The position numbers and the translations under genes are program-made. DNA of 64,000 bases from Mesostigma viride. Lineage: Eukaryota > Streptophyta > Mesostigmatophyceae > Mesostigmatales > Mesostigmataceae. Every line of letters begins with the position of its first letter. Position 1 is the first letter of the stretch. The notes under the pieces are model-generated. The model was not told where the DNA came from and did no database searches. It was given only the letters and a program-made list of their open reading frames with translations. Location of the stretch: positions 727,138 through 791,137 of the forward strand of contig RPFO01000027.1 of assembly GCA_009746045.1 (NCBI GenBank), written 5' to 3'. This document shows, in pieces, positions 1 to 11,245 of this stretch.

Positions 1-37
1 AGAGGTAGAGGTGGAGGTAGAAGTTCAGGACGTAACA
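1..37 (+). repeat. 3' tail of the 5' LTR of a Ty3/gypsy element
   Basis: The first 37 bases are identical to 18714-18750, the end of the 3' LTR, and finish in ..ACGTAACA. A primer-binding site follows at once. The window therefore opens inside the 5' LTR; the rest of that LTR and the left target duplication lie outside. Confidence 0.85.
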
Positions 38-38
38 A

Positions 39-50
39 TGGTTCCAGAGG
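39..50 (+). other. Primer-binding site (initiator-Met tRNA type)
   Basis: TGGTTCCAGAGG begins one base after the LTR end. It matches the usual initiator-Met primer site TGGTATCAGAGC at 9 of 12 positions. Position and TGG start fit a minus-strand DNA primer site; the tRNA identity is inferred. Confidence 0.65.
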
Positions 51-609
51 AACTTTCGTAGGTAGAGAACGAGACGACGGTCCTTTGTCACATACGCCTT
101 TGCAAGAACCCTTCCGCGTCCAGGGATGCGAAGACGACACTTTCTTGACAGGTAATGGGCGGGTCGCCGTCAAGCTGGGAGAGTAGTGCTGCCCGGTTCG
201 GGACACGGGATGCCTAGATGCTAGACCTGCTCGTAGCGGATAAACCCTTTCGTAGATAGCTCCTTCGCTTTGTTTTCCTGCGCAAGTTTTCTTCCTGTCG
301 TAGATAGAGGATAATTCTCTTCCTGTCGTAGATAGAGGATAATTGTTTGGTTCGGCAACAGTGAGACGAGTAGCGTCGTCGTGGTAGACTACACCTTTTT
401 CCTTCGTGCTGCTGTTTTATTAGACGGCCGCACCCGCAGAGATACGGGTCGCTGCTTTTAGGACGAGCGCTGGACTATTCGGTCGCTGATTTTAGGACGA
501 GCGCTGGACAATTCCGCCCTCATGCTGCTTTCGGTGCTCCAGATCGCCCAGATAAGTCGCCTACTCCTTCTTCTAGCGTGACGTCACAAGACCCACCAGG
601 TGCGTTACC
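51..609 (+). other. Retroelement leader with two short tandem duplications
   Basis: This 560-bp stretch between primer site and first ORF has no convincing coding frame. It contains two nearly exact tandem duplications: a 26-bp unit with period 28 at 291-344 (CTTCCTGTCGTAGATAGAGG..) and a 34-bp unit at 447-514 (GGTCGCTG..TTTTAGGACG..). A long leader is normal for genomic RNA packaging and translation signals in LTR elements. Whether these repeats act there is unknown. Confidence 0.5.
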
Positions 610-1004
610 ATGAGTCAGCGTCGTGTTTTTACTGCTCCTTCCCATTCGTCCAGTGACAATAGCTTAGCCAAATATTACGTAGTTATTACCCCTCAATGGT
701 CAGCCATTTTCCTCTCTTGGTCAGATGCTAGGAAGATAGTGCAAAACCGTACATATAGCGTAGTTAGGTATAAGAAATTTGTTACCTTTGAAGAAGCTCA
801 GCAATTCCTTATAGACCATAGTGAATCAGATTTAGGCCTACATGTACGTTCTATTCCTCATGGTCGTCCTCCTGTAGAAGCTCTAGTTTTTGCTATACTC
901 CTCCTTCTTCTCCCCCTAAACGGGCTGCATCCTCATCTACCTCAGATACGCCTCTCACCTTAGAGTTTGGTTCCCTATCCATTACTGTGGTTAAAAAGGA
1001 TTGA
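610..1004 (+). pseudogene. Leader ORF with viroplasmin / RNase H1 N-terminal-like domain
   Basis: The ORF begins MSQRRVF. Residues about 20-70 read KYYVVITPQWSAIFLSW, then a VRYKKF segment and FEEAQQFL. That pattern (YYVV, hydrophobic, SW, then YKKF and EEA..FL) fits the small hybrid-binding fold shared by caulimovirus viroplasmin and RNase H1 N-termini. The annotated frame ends at 963. A single-base shift near 895 gives a better Ser/Pro-rich tail ending in VVKKD at a TGA at 1002-1004, just before the TTAA insertion. It lies before gag in the same element, an uncommon place for such a domain. A nucleic-acid-binding role is inferred from the fold only. Confidence 0.6.
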
Positions 1005-3188
1005 TTTTAAGGGGTCGGGACGGACCGGAATTATTTCGCGCCAAAAAATTCGCGCCGGTACCCGGCACGTGAAATTGTGGTGCACGATGCGCGTAACCCT
1101 TGCGCCAAGTTGGCCATGGCGACGTGCGTTAGGTAATAAATGCAGTAATATGGCAATAAGACCGCAGAAAATTATGCAGATGCGTCAAATCATGAAGCGT
1201 CAGATCATGAAGTTTCATCATGATCTTGCGTAGCCGAAGATGCATTATTGACGAGATCGATGCCATTTTTCATCCGCGTTTGCGAGGGGGTCTGGCCCGG
1301 AAATCTTGCCGCAACGAATAAGCAGCAATACATGCCTACAGCGATAATTACAAAGGTTCTTAGTCCCTAGCGATGCAGAAAGCAACGTTCATTAACGGGG
1401 AGATTGAAAATGTTAAAGAACCTTTTATTTTATTACTTTTCCTCGTCATTTTCGGAAAGAAAACGCCAGGTCCTGCTTTATGCGCTGTCAACCCGTCCAT
1501 GGGTGGCTGGCATTTCTTGCGCGCCTTGTCAGGAAAGATAGCATGCCATTGTACGTCTATTATCCAGTGGTTACCCCCGAAGTCTATTGCGTTTAGAAAT
1601 CCCTTTATTCTAAGCTTTCAGCACGGTTTCCTGGAAGGGTGCGTTGTTTTGTTCGCCGCTTGCTGCATGCACGTCTCTAGTTTTCCGGCAGCTTTCAACC
1701 GATTCGCTTACGTTATGCGTGGCAAGCTCTGAAATCCTGTCTAGGATTGGGTAATATCAAGGTAAGCTGCTACGTTAATGTAATGATATATGGAAGGATT
1801 TGGATGGCAGAGTGCTTATATTGCATATTCAACACGTACCCCGGCATGCCTCGAGGGCGCCATGCAACAAGCTGGCGAGCATATGAACCGTGCGTCTCAA
1901 CGTGCTGGGAAACAAGGTGGCTATACTTCTCTTGCTGGCCATGCTTTGTATATGTGTAAGCTATGCTTACTTGTGTGTTCTCTTTAGATTTGTGGATCAC
2001 AGCCACTATGCATCACAATCAATGTGCTCTCAAGGATGCTAGCCATGCTTATGAGGATGGCTGCAAGCCATTTCTCTTATGGCTTTGCTGTATTTCGTGT
2101 TTGCGCTTACAGTTCTGTTTTGTTGGTTGGTTTTTGAACGGGGTGATGTGAACCTGCAGGGTTAGAACATTGTGTTATTATTGCTGGTTGATTGAGGCAT
2201 CATCCTCTACTCTAAGTCAGCATAGCACGTGTATATGAGCATGCTGTTTATGCACCTTATTGTTGAGCATGGTTTACAACCATGGTGAGGTGTGGGGTGT
2301 GGCTAGCATGTACGAGTCACCCATCTAATCCCACATGTTTCTGTTGCTATTGAACGTTGCTTGGGCCTCTAAACATTTCTGTTATTACCAATGACTGATT
2401 GCCAACTATGCTACCATAGTGTGGTGCTGCATGCTATGAATGACCTCTCTAGTACTCAAGGCTCATGCTCAGCTTGATCCTGCATTTGGTGGCTGTTTGT
2501 ATAACTCAATTGGCAGCCGTCTATGTTAGGATTCTGATGATTTGTGGTGGGCAGGTGATGAAAAGGGTTATGTTTGAGCTCATGCCAGTCTATACTAGGG
2601 TTGAGGGGTGGCAGTTGAGGACACTAGTTTATGCCATCAGTCTAGCTCAGAATGACCTGAATTTTGATTCCAAGATAGTTTGCATGATAAATAACTTGCT
2701 GGCACCTTGTTTGCCCCACTTGGTGGTGGGCAAGGTTGTGATTGGTGCAGCCATTTGGCATTAAACCGTATTTTCGTGCATTTTTTTTCATACAAAAGTG
2801 ATGGCTGTTCACATACGTGGTCAGAATGAGCTGAAAATTGGTCCCATTGATATTCCCACCCTGTGGAAGTTATCTATATCTCCCTGGGCCCAACCCATGC
2901 GTATTTGATGTGATTTTTTTTTTTAGTCACAAAAAAGACGTATTTTTCGGTAAACTGCATAAGTATGCCCAGACGTGCGATTTTGGTGCTGCAAATTAGC
3001 TCCATTCTTTGGTCTGGGTGGGGATTTGACTGGAATATGGTGTTTGGTACACAAGTGTGGGGGGGTTGTCCTAGGCAATCCGTGCTTTTAGGGGGTGTTC
3101 GCGCCAAAAAAAGCTCCCTGCACATGTATTGTGATGGGCCTTGAACTCAAAAAGTAGCCAGATGCATGCCCAAGGGTCATATTTATGG

Positions 3189-4326
3189 TGTCGCGTTTGC
3201 GTGCCATTATATCCTAGCCTATCACTTGGAAGGCATATCCATAGCAATAGAGTACTCTTGTGTGTGATCCACTATATTTGAATTAAGTGGAAATGATAGG
3301 TGTGGTCCTTGACGGCACCACCACCTTCATGACAGGCAGCGCAGCCAGCCGATATTTATATTATGAAGATTGCAATAATGCTTTATGATGAAAGCAATGC
3401 CCAAACCATTCATTCCATAACATTTGACAAATTACAATGAATGCCGAGTTGTGCTGCCGCAACTTTAAGAGTAACTACATATCCTTGAGACCCATCGAAA
3501 TCACCACAGACCGACCATGACGCCACTGTGGCGCAACAGTGTTTACTTACGTCATAATCTATATCAACTGTATGACTCTGCGCTCATGTCCCAGTTACTG
3601 GCACACTGGCCAACGACGAACCGGCCCTTTCCCGGGACTGTTCCCGGGTCAGCAGAACGTTTCTCGTCCACAATGCCAACAACATCCCAACCGGATCAAA
3701 CCATTTTCAATCTTATCAACCATCGTCATGGCAACGACATGCAACCACTCACGGGGGCTGCTCCGGGCTGTTCGAGAAGTTTAACCCCATGAAGACAACA
3801 AACTAGTTGTGAGGGAGAGAAACGAGCGAACAACGACCACCATGGCCGCTGCGCTGCTCCTAAATACCTCCAAAAATCCCGGCATCCATGCGCTGTCGCA
3901 TTTGCCAGCAAGCCGCCTGACGTGCAGTTAGACTGCCAGCAAAATGCAGAGCAAGTCTGTTCGACAACCACGTGCGAGCCAGCACACCGCACACTACGAT
4001 CTGCGTATCTAGCTTTGTCAGATGGACTGAACATCATTCCGTCTGGACAATACAAAAGATTCATAACTGCCAAATGTCACGCACCGGAATATTGCGCAAG
4101 CCACCAAGGCTTTGCGCCCCAAAGTCTTGCGCCTGAACCTAAGTCAGGTCACCTAAGACTGTCACTCTAGAAATTCAGGCCTTTCCGGCGCGGCGCTCCA
4201 CACCGGCCCAAGGAACAAAGCCTGCGGCCTACTGAATCGGAACCAACCAAACGTCGGTAACGATTCCGATTACGGCAACCGCGTAACTTCTTGAGTGCAC
4301 GGCCGTAAATGATCACGGACGTGACA
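3189..4326. repeat. Tandem duplication, first unit (X-Y)
   Basis: Block X (3189-3278) recurs at 4329-4418, and block Y (3279-4326, 1048 bp) at 4727-5774. I noted only three single-base differences across Y (for example TATGACT/TGTGACT), so the duplication is recent. Short frames inside are duplicated with it and resemble no family I know. Confidence 0.85.
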
Positions 4327-4328
4327 GC

Positions 4329-5774
4329 TGTCGCGTTTGCGTGCCATTATATCCTAGCCTATCACTTGGAAGGCATATCCATAGCAATAGAGTACTCTTG
4401 TGTGTGATCCACTATATTCCCCCCACTTTTTAGCTCGAAAAAATGAAGAGCCAAAAAGTCAAAAAGAGGATCACATAGGGAAAAAAAAATTCCCACGACA
4501 GGACCACACATGCTTTTCAAATAGGCTAAGCAATAACCTCTTCAGTGCTTTTTCAAGGATAAGCATAATCCTCTTCATGGCTTTTTCAAGGATAAGCCTA
4601 ATCCTCTTCATAGCTTTTTAAAGGATAAGCTTAATCCTCTTCCAAGTGCTTGATTCTGCAAGCAGCTTGGGTATATCTCCGGCTCAGGCTGTCCGAACTG
4701 AACCCGCCAAGGGTTGTTCGCTCGTTTGAATTAAGTGGAAATGATAGGTGTGGTCCTTGACGGCACCACCACCTTCATGACAGGCAGCGCAGCCAGCCGA
4801 TATTTATATTATGAAGATTGCAATAATGCTTTATGATGAAAGCAATGCCCAAACCATTCATTCCATAACATTTGACAAATTACAATGAATGCCGAGTTGT
4901 GCTGCCGCAACTTTAAGAGTAACTACATATCCTTGAGACCCATCGAAATCACCACAGACCGACCATGACGCCACTGTGGCGCAACAGTGTTTACTTACGT
5001 CATAATCTATATCAACTGTGTGACTCTGCGCTCATGTCCCAGTTACTGGCACACTGGCCAACGACGAACCGGCCCTTTCCCGGGACTGTTCCCGGGTCAG
5101 CAGAACGTTTCTCGTCCACAATGCCAACAACATCCCAACCGGATCAAACCATTGTCAATCTTATCAACCATCGTCATGGCAACGACATGCAACCACTCAC
5201 GGGGGCTGCTCCGGGCTGTTCGAGAAGTTTAACCCCATGAAGACAACAAACTAGTTGTGAGGGAGAGAAACGAGCGAACAACGACCACCATGGCCGCTGC
5301 GCTGCTCCTAAATACCTCCAAAAATCCCGGCATCCATGCGCTGTCGCATTTGCCAGCAAGCCGCCTGACGTGCAGTTAGACTGCCAGCAAAATGCAGAGC
5401 AAGTCTGTTCGACAACCACGTGCGAGCCAGCACACCGCACACTACGATCTGCGTATCTAGCTTTGTCAGATGGACTGAACATCATTCCGTCTGGACAATA
5501 CAAAAGATTCATAACTGCCAAATGTCACGCACCGGAATATTGCGCAAGCCACCAAGGCTTTGCGCCCCAAAGTCTTGCGCCTGAACCTAAGTCAGGTCAC
5601 CTAAGACTGTCACTCTAGAAATTCAGGCCTTTCCGGCGCGGCGCTCCACACCGGCCCAAGGAACAAAGCCTGCGGCCTACTGAATCGGAACCAACCAAAC
5701 GTCGGTAACGATTCCGATTACGGCAACCGCGTAACTTCTTGAGTGCACGGACGTAAATGATCACGGACGTGACA
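4329..5774. repeat. Tandem duplication, second unit with 308-bp extra block Z
   Basis: This unit repeats X and Y, but block Z (4419-4726) sits between them; the first unit lacks it. Z carries three copies of an approximately 28-bp motif around AAGGATAAGC.TAATCCTCTTC (about 4550-4645). Either Z was inserted after duplication or it was lost from the first unit. Confidence 0.8.
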
Positions 5775-5899
5775 ATGGTCCCCCATCATAATTTGCATTG
5801 CCAGCATGGGTATTGAGTGCAAAACATGTGTATTCAATTTGGGGGGGGGCAGGTCCGCCCGGACCCCTTAATTGTTTCTTTGTGTAAGACATTCAAGGT

Positions 5900-6312
5900 T
5901 TCGGATTTCTTTGAAAAGAGTTTCTCGAAGTGAGGCGGGGAATAAGGCCGCTCACGGGAGCCGCCTGGATGGTCGGCTGAACCGGGCGGGTTTGGCAGAT
6001 GTAACCGGATTTGGCTAATGGCTGGCGACCTGGAATTGTTAGTAGGGGCAGTGGCCCTATTGTGCTACAATCTCGAAACAATCTTATGCTTAAAGTTTGA
6101 CAGGGCCGGGTTTGTTGAACCGGTTTGTTGAATGATAATTAGAACCTTTCGGAAAGGGTATTTGATTGGTTGTTGTTTTTGTGGTACGGTAGGTGTCGCT
6201 ACATTCTCAGGTTGGCGTGTTAAGTTAAGCTCGGTTGCTGATGTCAGCCCCGTGCTAGGGCAGTTTGACTACTTTGGCGGCGTAGTGACATTGTTGTGGT
6301 CTTTTTTCTTGT
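5900..6312. repeat. 413-bp direct repeat, copy 1
   Basis: Runs from TCGGATTTCTTTG to CTTTTTTCTTGT and is repeated almost base for base at 7320-7732. The ends lack TG..CA, so these do not look like LTRs. No coding family recognised. Confidence 0.85.
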
Positions 6313-7319
6313 AAACGTTGGCTGAGCGCCGACGGCTGAGGCTATGGCGGTACAAGAAGTGCCTCACCAGCCTTGCGCTCAGCATGGGTGCGGGGCTAAA
6401 ATTTGTTAACCAAATTTCCGGCATCCATGATCCCTGGCTGCTTAAGGCGGTTGGGATTCATGGCTGCCACTGGCCCGGAATTAATGTCCGGGTGATCGGG
6501 GTTTAAATGCGAAGCGGGGGCTGATGCATTATTTAATGGCTGGTTTGTTTGAAAGAAACGGCCAGCTGGCCGGGTTGGGCAAGGGCTAGCTTGCTTGATG
6601 GTTCCGTACCTGGGGATGCTTGCGCCTCGGGTTGGGCTGTCGGCAGGCTGGCCTGCCTTTGAGTTGTCTCGTACCTGGAAATGCTTGCATTCCGGGTTGG
6701 GCTTGGCTTGAGGGCCGCCGCGGCTCGGGGGGTAAAAAATTTAAGTCACCGTTGTGGGACACGGAGCCTCGGCGCAGGAGGCAAGGGCTGAAAGCCAACT
6801 TGATTTCGTAATCAGTGGTATTTCCACTTTTTTGTACGGAAGGAGTGTTTATGTGCTCGGCACTAGGTTGGTTGCTCTTCAAAAAAGTTGTAAACTGGGC
6901 GTCGGCTGGAATCAGCGGCGCCAGTCAGCAGCTTTTGCTTTGACTTTGTGTTCCGCGACAGCACCCCTTAGCGGACCAGAGAAGAGGTCGGCAACGAGGT
7001 CAGCGGGGGCCCCCGAGTGGGGTCAAAAATGCGAGCTGTGTCGATTGACAGTGCATGAATTTTTGTGCATTCACAGTCGCTGGGAATTAAATCTGTTTTC
7101 TGGCAACGGAGAGCGCCCATCGCGACAGGACAGCTTTTGACGGGAAAGGAAATGGTGCTTCTTTAGCGGACCGGAGGGCCAGGAAGGGGAGGTTGGGTTA
7201 ATCGCGAGCCATGCCTAAGGAGTTCTTAATAGCGGTTCTGTAACCGTTACCTGTCTGTATGCATCTACTTATTGTTTTAACAAAGATGCTGGTGACTATG
7301 GTGAGCAAACGGGTGTATG

Positions 7320-7732
7320 AATCGGATTTCTTTGAAAAGAGTTTCTCGAAGTGAGGCGGGGAATAAGGCCGCTCACGGGAGCCGCCTGGATGGTCGGCTG
7401 AACCGGGCGGGTTTGGCAGATGTAACCGGATTTGGCTAATGGCTGGCGACCTGGAATTGTTAGTAGGGGCAGTGGCCCTATTGTGCTACAATCTCGAAAC
7501 AATCTTATGCTTAAAGTTTGACAGGGCCGGGTTTGTTGAACCGGTTTGTTGAATGATAATTAGAACCTTTCGGAAAGGGTATTTGATTGGTTGTTGTTTT
7601 TGTGGTACGGTAGGTGTCGCTACATTCTCAGGTTGGCGTGTTAAGTTAAGCTCGGTTGCTGATGTCAGCCCCGTGCTAGGGCAGTTTGACTACTTTGGCG
7701 GCGTAGTGACATTGTTGTGGTCTTTTTTCTTG
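7320..7732. repeat. 413-bp direct repeat, copy 2
   Basis: Near-identical to 5900-6312. It is followed by a CCCACC-rich spacer and then the second CGGACCCC-TTAA border. Confidence 0.85.
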
Positions 7733-7867
7733 TCCCACCCACCCACCCTCTTTGGTGGCCTGGTCTGCGCCGGACCCCTTAATTGTTTCTTTGTGTAAGA
7801 CATTCAAGGTTTTTCCTTTTTCCTTTATTGCTTCCATTTAGAGTCCTATTCCTTTACTTAATTAAAG

Positions 7868-9612
7868 ATGGATCCAGTGGGTGGAGATATGTCGCCTATA
7901 CCTAACAATACTACTAATAATAATAATAATACTAATAACAATAACAATACTCGTGGTAACCGACGGGACTCCTTGGAAACGGTGCACCATCTCACTCCTC
8001 AAGGTAATCTGCATACCTCACCTCCTTCTCCTGTCACTGGTGGTCGCCGTCGTCCCTCAATTACCCCACCTACCTATGAACAACGTATGCATGGGCAGAT
8101 TTAGTGATGACCCCTCCTTTACCCTGAACCAGGCCCCTGCCCCTCCTGCAACCTTGGCTCAACCCTCAAGTAGGTCCTCACTCCCTGACAATGCTTCTAG
8201 GCCCCCTCCCCATCCTGTGCCTTCCATCCCTGCTTTTAACACGGGTCGTACCTCTGCCCCTGTCGGCCCTTCTGGGCGCCCTAGTGCAGTTCCCTTTTAC
8301 CCACCTGCTTCCTGGTCCTACCCTGATACGGCCTACGAGGCTGCCCAGGTCCCTACCCGTGTGGCTGATTTAGAAGTTAATAGTGATTTCAGCACCATGC
8401 CTCTAGATGACAGAAATTATGATCATTTTGCCTACTCCTCCCTTCGTGAGCAATATACTGTTCCCTTCTCCTATGGGCACCATCCTGAAACGGTGGCCCC
8501 TTCTAGACCCCTATCCAAAACCTTTCCTCTTCCTTCTTTCTATCCCTCGTATGTAGCAGTGGAAGACAGTGGCCCTATGGGTAAAACTGACTTGTCTTAT
8601 CCCCCTAAGCCCCCTGCTCTTCCCCTCTTTGCTAACCTACCCAAGTTGGATGTTAAGTCTACCCCTCAACAGTTTTTCACTTTTATTATGTTGCTTACCC
8701 AGAATACAGAGTCGTGGCAAAATCATAATAGATGGCGTCTCTCTGATGCTGTACTAGTTCCTCACTATCTTACTACCTGTATTACTCCTGAGCTTGCTAA
8801 CCTCATCCAGTGTGAGTCTTCGGCCTCCCATGCCTACCCTAACTCAGTAGCAGAATTGTTAAAAGCGTCTAGAGAACCATTTAGTCCCTCCTGATGCAGA
8901 TTGGCAGGATAGATTAGCCTTTGGTACCTTGCAGCAGGGTACTAAATCGTTTAAGGAGTATATGAAAGAATTTGATGCACAGATGGTACGAATTAGGGAT
9001 TTGTCGGGCGCAGAAGTACGTGCTCGCTTCCTACAAGGCCTCAGTAGACCCTTATTACGTGAAGTAAAGCGCCAGTTCTCTGCCTACCGTTTTACTGATC
9101 TGCCCCTCAAGCATGTGCGTCAGCATCTCTTACGAGTAGCAGATTTCTTCACCACTCCTTCTCTTCCTACCCGTTCCCGTATTAATAATATTAGTCTTAC
9201 CCCTGAGGAGGAGAACTCCTATGTAGAAGAATTAGATATTTGCGTTACTGACCTTTCAGCTCTGGATGTCTCTCATATCACATGCTATCATTGTAAGGAA
9301 GTAGGTCATCTTAAACGTGAGTGCCCCAAGTTCCTTTCGGGTGCTCCCCCTCATCCCGACGCTCGCCCTCCTCGTACCCCTCAGCGTGCTCCTATTCGTC
9401 CCAATCCAGGACGCATTCCCTCAGCTACCCCTAGTAGGCTGAATGCTGTGCAGACAGGACCCCCAGGGTTCCCCTATGATAATCAGGCTCCCGCACCCTC
9501 TTCGATCCCTCGTGACCCTCCAGCAGTGGCTTTTTCGCCAGGGTCTTCTTCGGGGTTAGTTCCTATGGATTTGGGGGGGAGGGGGAACAGTAGGCCTGTC
9601 AGCCGGGGGTAA
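7868..9612 (+). pseudogene. gag: Ty3/gypsy gag with zinc knuckle, two frameshifts
   Basis: Structural capsid/nucleocapsid protein of the retroelement. It starts MDPVGGDMSPIPNN, followed by an Asn-rich run from an AAT/AAC microsatellite. Three frames must be joined: 7868 to about 8095, then to about 8875, then to the stop at 9612. The middle part is Pro-rich and then gives a capsid-like helical region (LPKLDVK, FFTFIMLL). The last part has EYMKEFDAQM and REVKRQF. A CX2CX4HX4C knuckle, CYHCKEVGHLKREC, lies at 9280-9321, with a Pro-rich tail after it. The element is the same as that of the flanking LTR and pol. Dead as it stands. Confidence 0.85.
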
Positions 9613-10297
9613 CCTGGACAGGTCCTTAGATAGTACCCCAGATAATAATTTTTGCCTGCCTGTTTTTATAACCTCTGTAGGAGCTGAATCATCCCTACCA
9701 CTACGTGTCCGTCCTCTTATGTTTTTGAATTGTGGCTTAACCGTTCCCCATACTGTTGTAGACCCCTTCTTGCATGCTGATGAACTTTTGAACGTCTCTG
9801 TGTTAGTGGATAGCGGTGCGGCTAGCTCCTTTGTGAGCGAGGCCCTAGTTAGGCGTTTAGGACTAGTCCCTATCCCTCACACAAAAACTGTCACTGTCCA
9901 TTATGCTGACGGTCGCACCAGTCATTCCCCGGGTACGGTGTCCCTTCCCCTGGTCATACAAGGACGTACTGTCAACCTGACGGCCACTATAGGCCCTATC
10001 ACTACAGCTGATGTATTACTAGGATTGGATTGGCACCAGGATAATAAGATTACTATTAATTGTGATACCATGGTCATTTGGTTTCCAGATATCTCTTACT
10101 GGGTACCGGAACGTCATTATAGATTAGAAAATTTATCCTTGGTAGATATTACTCCTCCTACACCTGTTGATCCTCCTGTAAGACCTATACCTGAAGTATT
10201 AATGTCCAATGATGAATTGCGATCTGAACTAAAGGAATATGGATACCTATTATGTACTGTTCCTTCAGTTAGAAGTACAGGAGATACCTATCACTAA
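9602..10297 (+). pseudogene. pr: Retroelement aspartic protease
   Basis: The catalytic motif is VLVDSGAASSFV, and the flap-side motif is VLLGLDWH about 75 residues later; both are standard for Ty3/gypsy proteases that cleave Gag-Pol. The frame is open from inside the gag tail (about 9602) and is shifted by one base from gag near a G-rich run (9569-9585). That could be a programmed shift or decay. It ends at 10297; pol continues in another frame from about 10270. Confidence 0.8.
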
Positions 10298-11241
10298 TAA
10301 TAGTGTGGATATAGATGTAAACACAGTGGATACAATAGGAGTGGGATTTACTGAAAATGAAATAGTAAGATACATGGCTGTGATAGATTCCTCAAAAGTT
10401 TTTGAAGAAAAGACCCCTTCGTATCCTCCTCCTCGTTCTGTTTTACACCGTGTAGTTATTAAGGACGGTGCAGTTCCTACGCACTCTCCGATGTATAGAA
10501 TGGGCCCTACCGAATTAAAGGAACAAAAACAGATTTTAGTGTCACTATTAGAAGCAGGATTGATAGAGCCTAGTAACTCCCCCTACTCAGCTGGTGTCCT
10601 GTTAGTTCCTAAGCCAAATGGCAAGTTTCGCCTAGTTACTGATTATAGGAAGTTAAATGATATTACTGTGAAGTCTAAATACCCTCTACCTCGTATTGAT
10701 GATATATTTAATAAGGTTAAAGGTTCCACTTGTTTCACGGTATACTGGATTGTGCGGATGGTTTTTGGCAACTGCGTATAGCTCCTGAGGATTGCCATAA
10801 AACCGCCTTTGCTACCCCTTTTGGTCATTACCAGTTTAGAGTAGCGGCTATGGGACTCTGTAACTCTCCTGCCTCTTTTCAAATGTTAATGAATGAAGTG
10901 CTTAGACCTGTTATGGGGAATTCTCACCTTCCTCAAGTGTCATCTGATTTAAAGGATCCTTCCTTCTCCTCTGTTTCTTTATCTGAGCACGATCGTTCTT
11001 GTGCTCAAGCTTACTTAGATGATATCCTTATTTACTCTCCTGATTTTGAAACGCACCTACGTGATTTAAAGAAAGTCTTAGAAATAATGGCTGAAAATTC
11101 TTTGTGGGCTCGCCGTGCTAAAGTTCGTTCTGGTAGGAGTGTACACATTACCATTTTTAGGACACGTTTTGTCAGATGCCGGGGTCGCTACCGACCCGGA
11201 TAAAACTAAGTCAATTCAGGAATGGCCTACCCCTACCGACG
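10239..11241 (+). pseudogene. rt: Ty3/gypsy reverse transcriptase, interrupted
   Basis: RNA-dependent DNA polymerase. Visible blocks in order: PMYRMGP and EAGLIEPSNSPYSAGVLLVP; FRLVTDYRKLND; KYPLPRIDD; LDCADGFWQLRI; TAFATPFGHYQF; MGLCNSPASFQ; and the catalytic YLDDILIYS, with YLDD at 11012-11023. GHVLSDAG follows further on. There is a frameshift near 10740 and decay after 11100. Coding stops at the second TTAA insertion at 11242 and resumes at 12939 with VRSFLGIASYYRRFI. Confidence 0.88.
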
Positions 11242-11245
11242 TTAA

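Larger units (their letters stand above)
1011..5867. mobile_element. TTAA-flanked DNA element, about 4.86 kb, no transposase seen
   Basis: TTAA stands at 1007-1010 and 5868-5871. The ends are imperfect inverted repeats: GGGGTCGGGACGGACC on the left against GGTCCGCCCGGACCCC on the right. Removing the insert and one TTAA rejoins retroelement sequence between the leader ORF and gag. TTAA duplication is typical of piggyBac and Kolobok superfamilies; the GGGG start does not fit the usual piggyBac CCC start. I see no transposase motif in any frame. The left half (1011-3188) has only short spurious frames; the right half is the tandem duplication listed separately. Probably non-autonomous. Confidence 0.6.
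5872..7778. other. Rearranged right border of the TTAA element
   Basis: The host flank that follows the element (TTAATTGTTTCTTTGTGTAA.. to ..AAGGTTT) occurs twice, at 5868-5901 and at 7779-7812. Each copy is preceded by CCGGACCCC or CGGACCCC. Between them lie two 413-bp direct repeats and about 1.0 kb of unassigned DNA (6313-7319). A simple insertion does not create this. A repair event or local duplication after insertion is the likeliest cause. Confidence 0.6.

Noticed and set aside
3517-5618. Duplicated frames of 81-115 codons in the tandem repeat
   Set aside because: Identical in both units because the DNA is; they overlap on both strands and resemble no family.
5900-7732. Small LTR retroelement (TRIM) with 413-bp LTRs
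   Set aside because: Repeat ends lack TG..CA, no primer site or polypurine tract is seen, and no target duplication.
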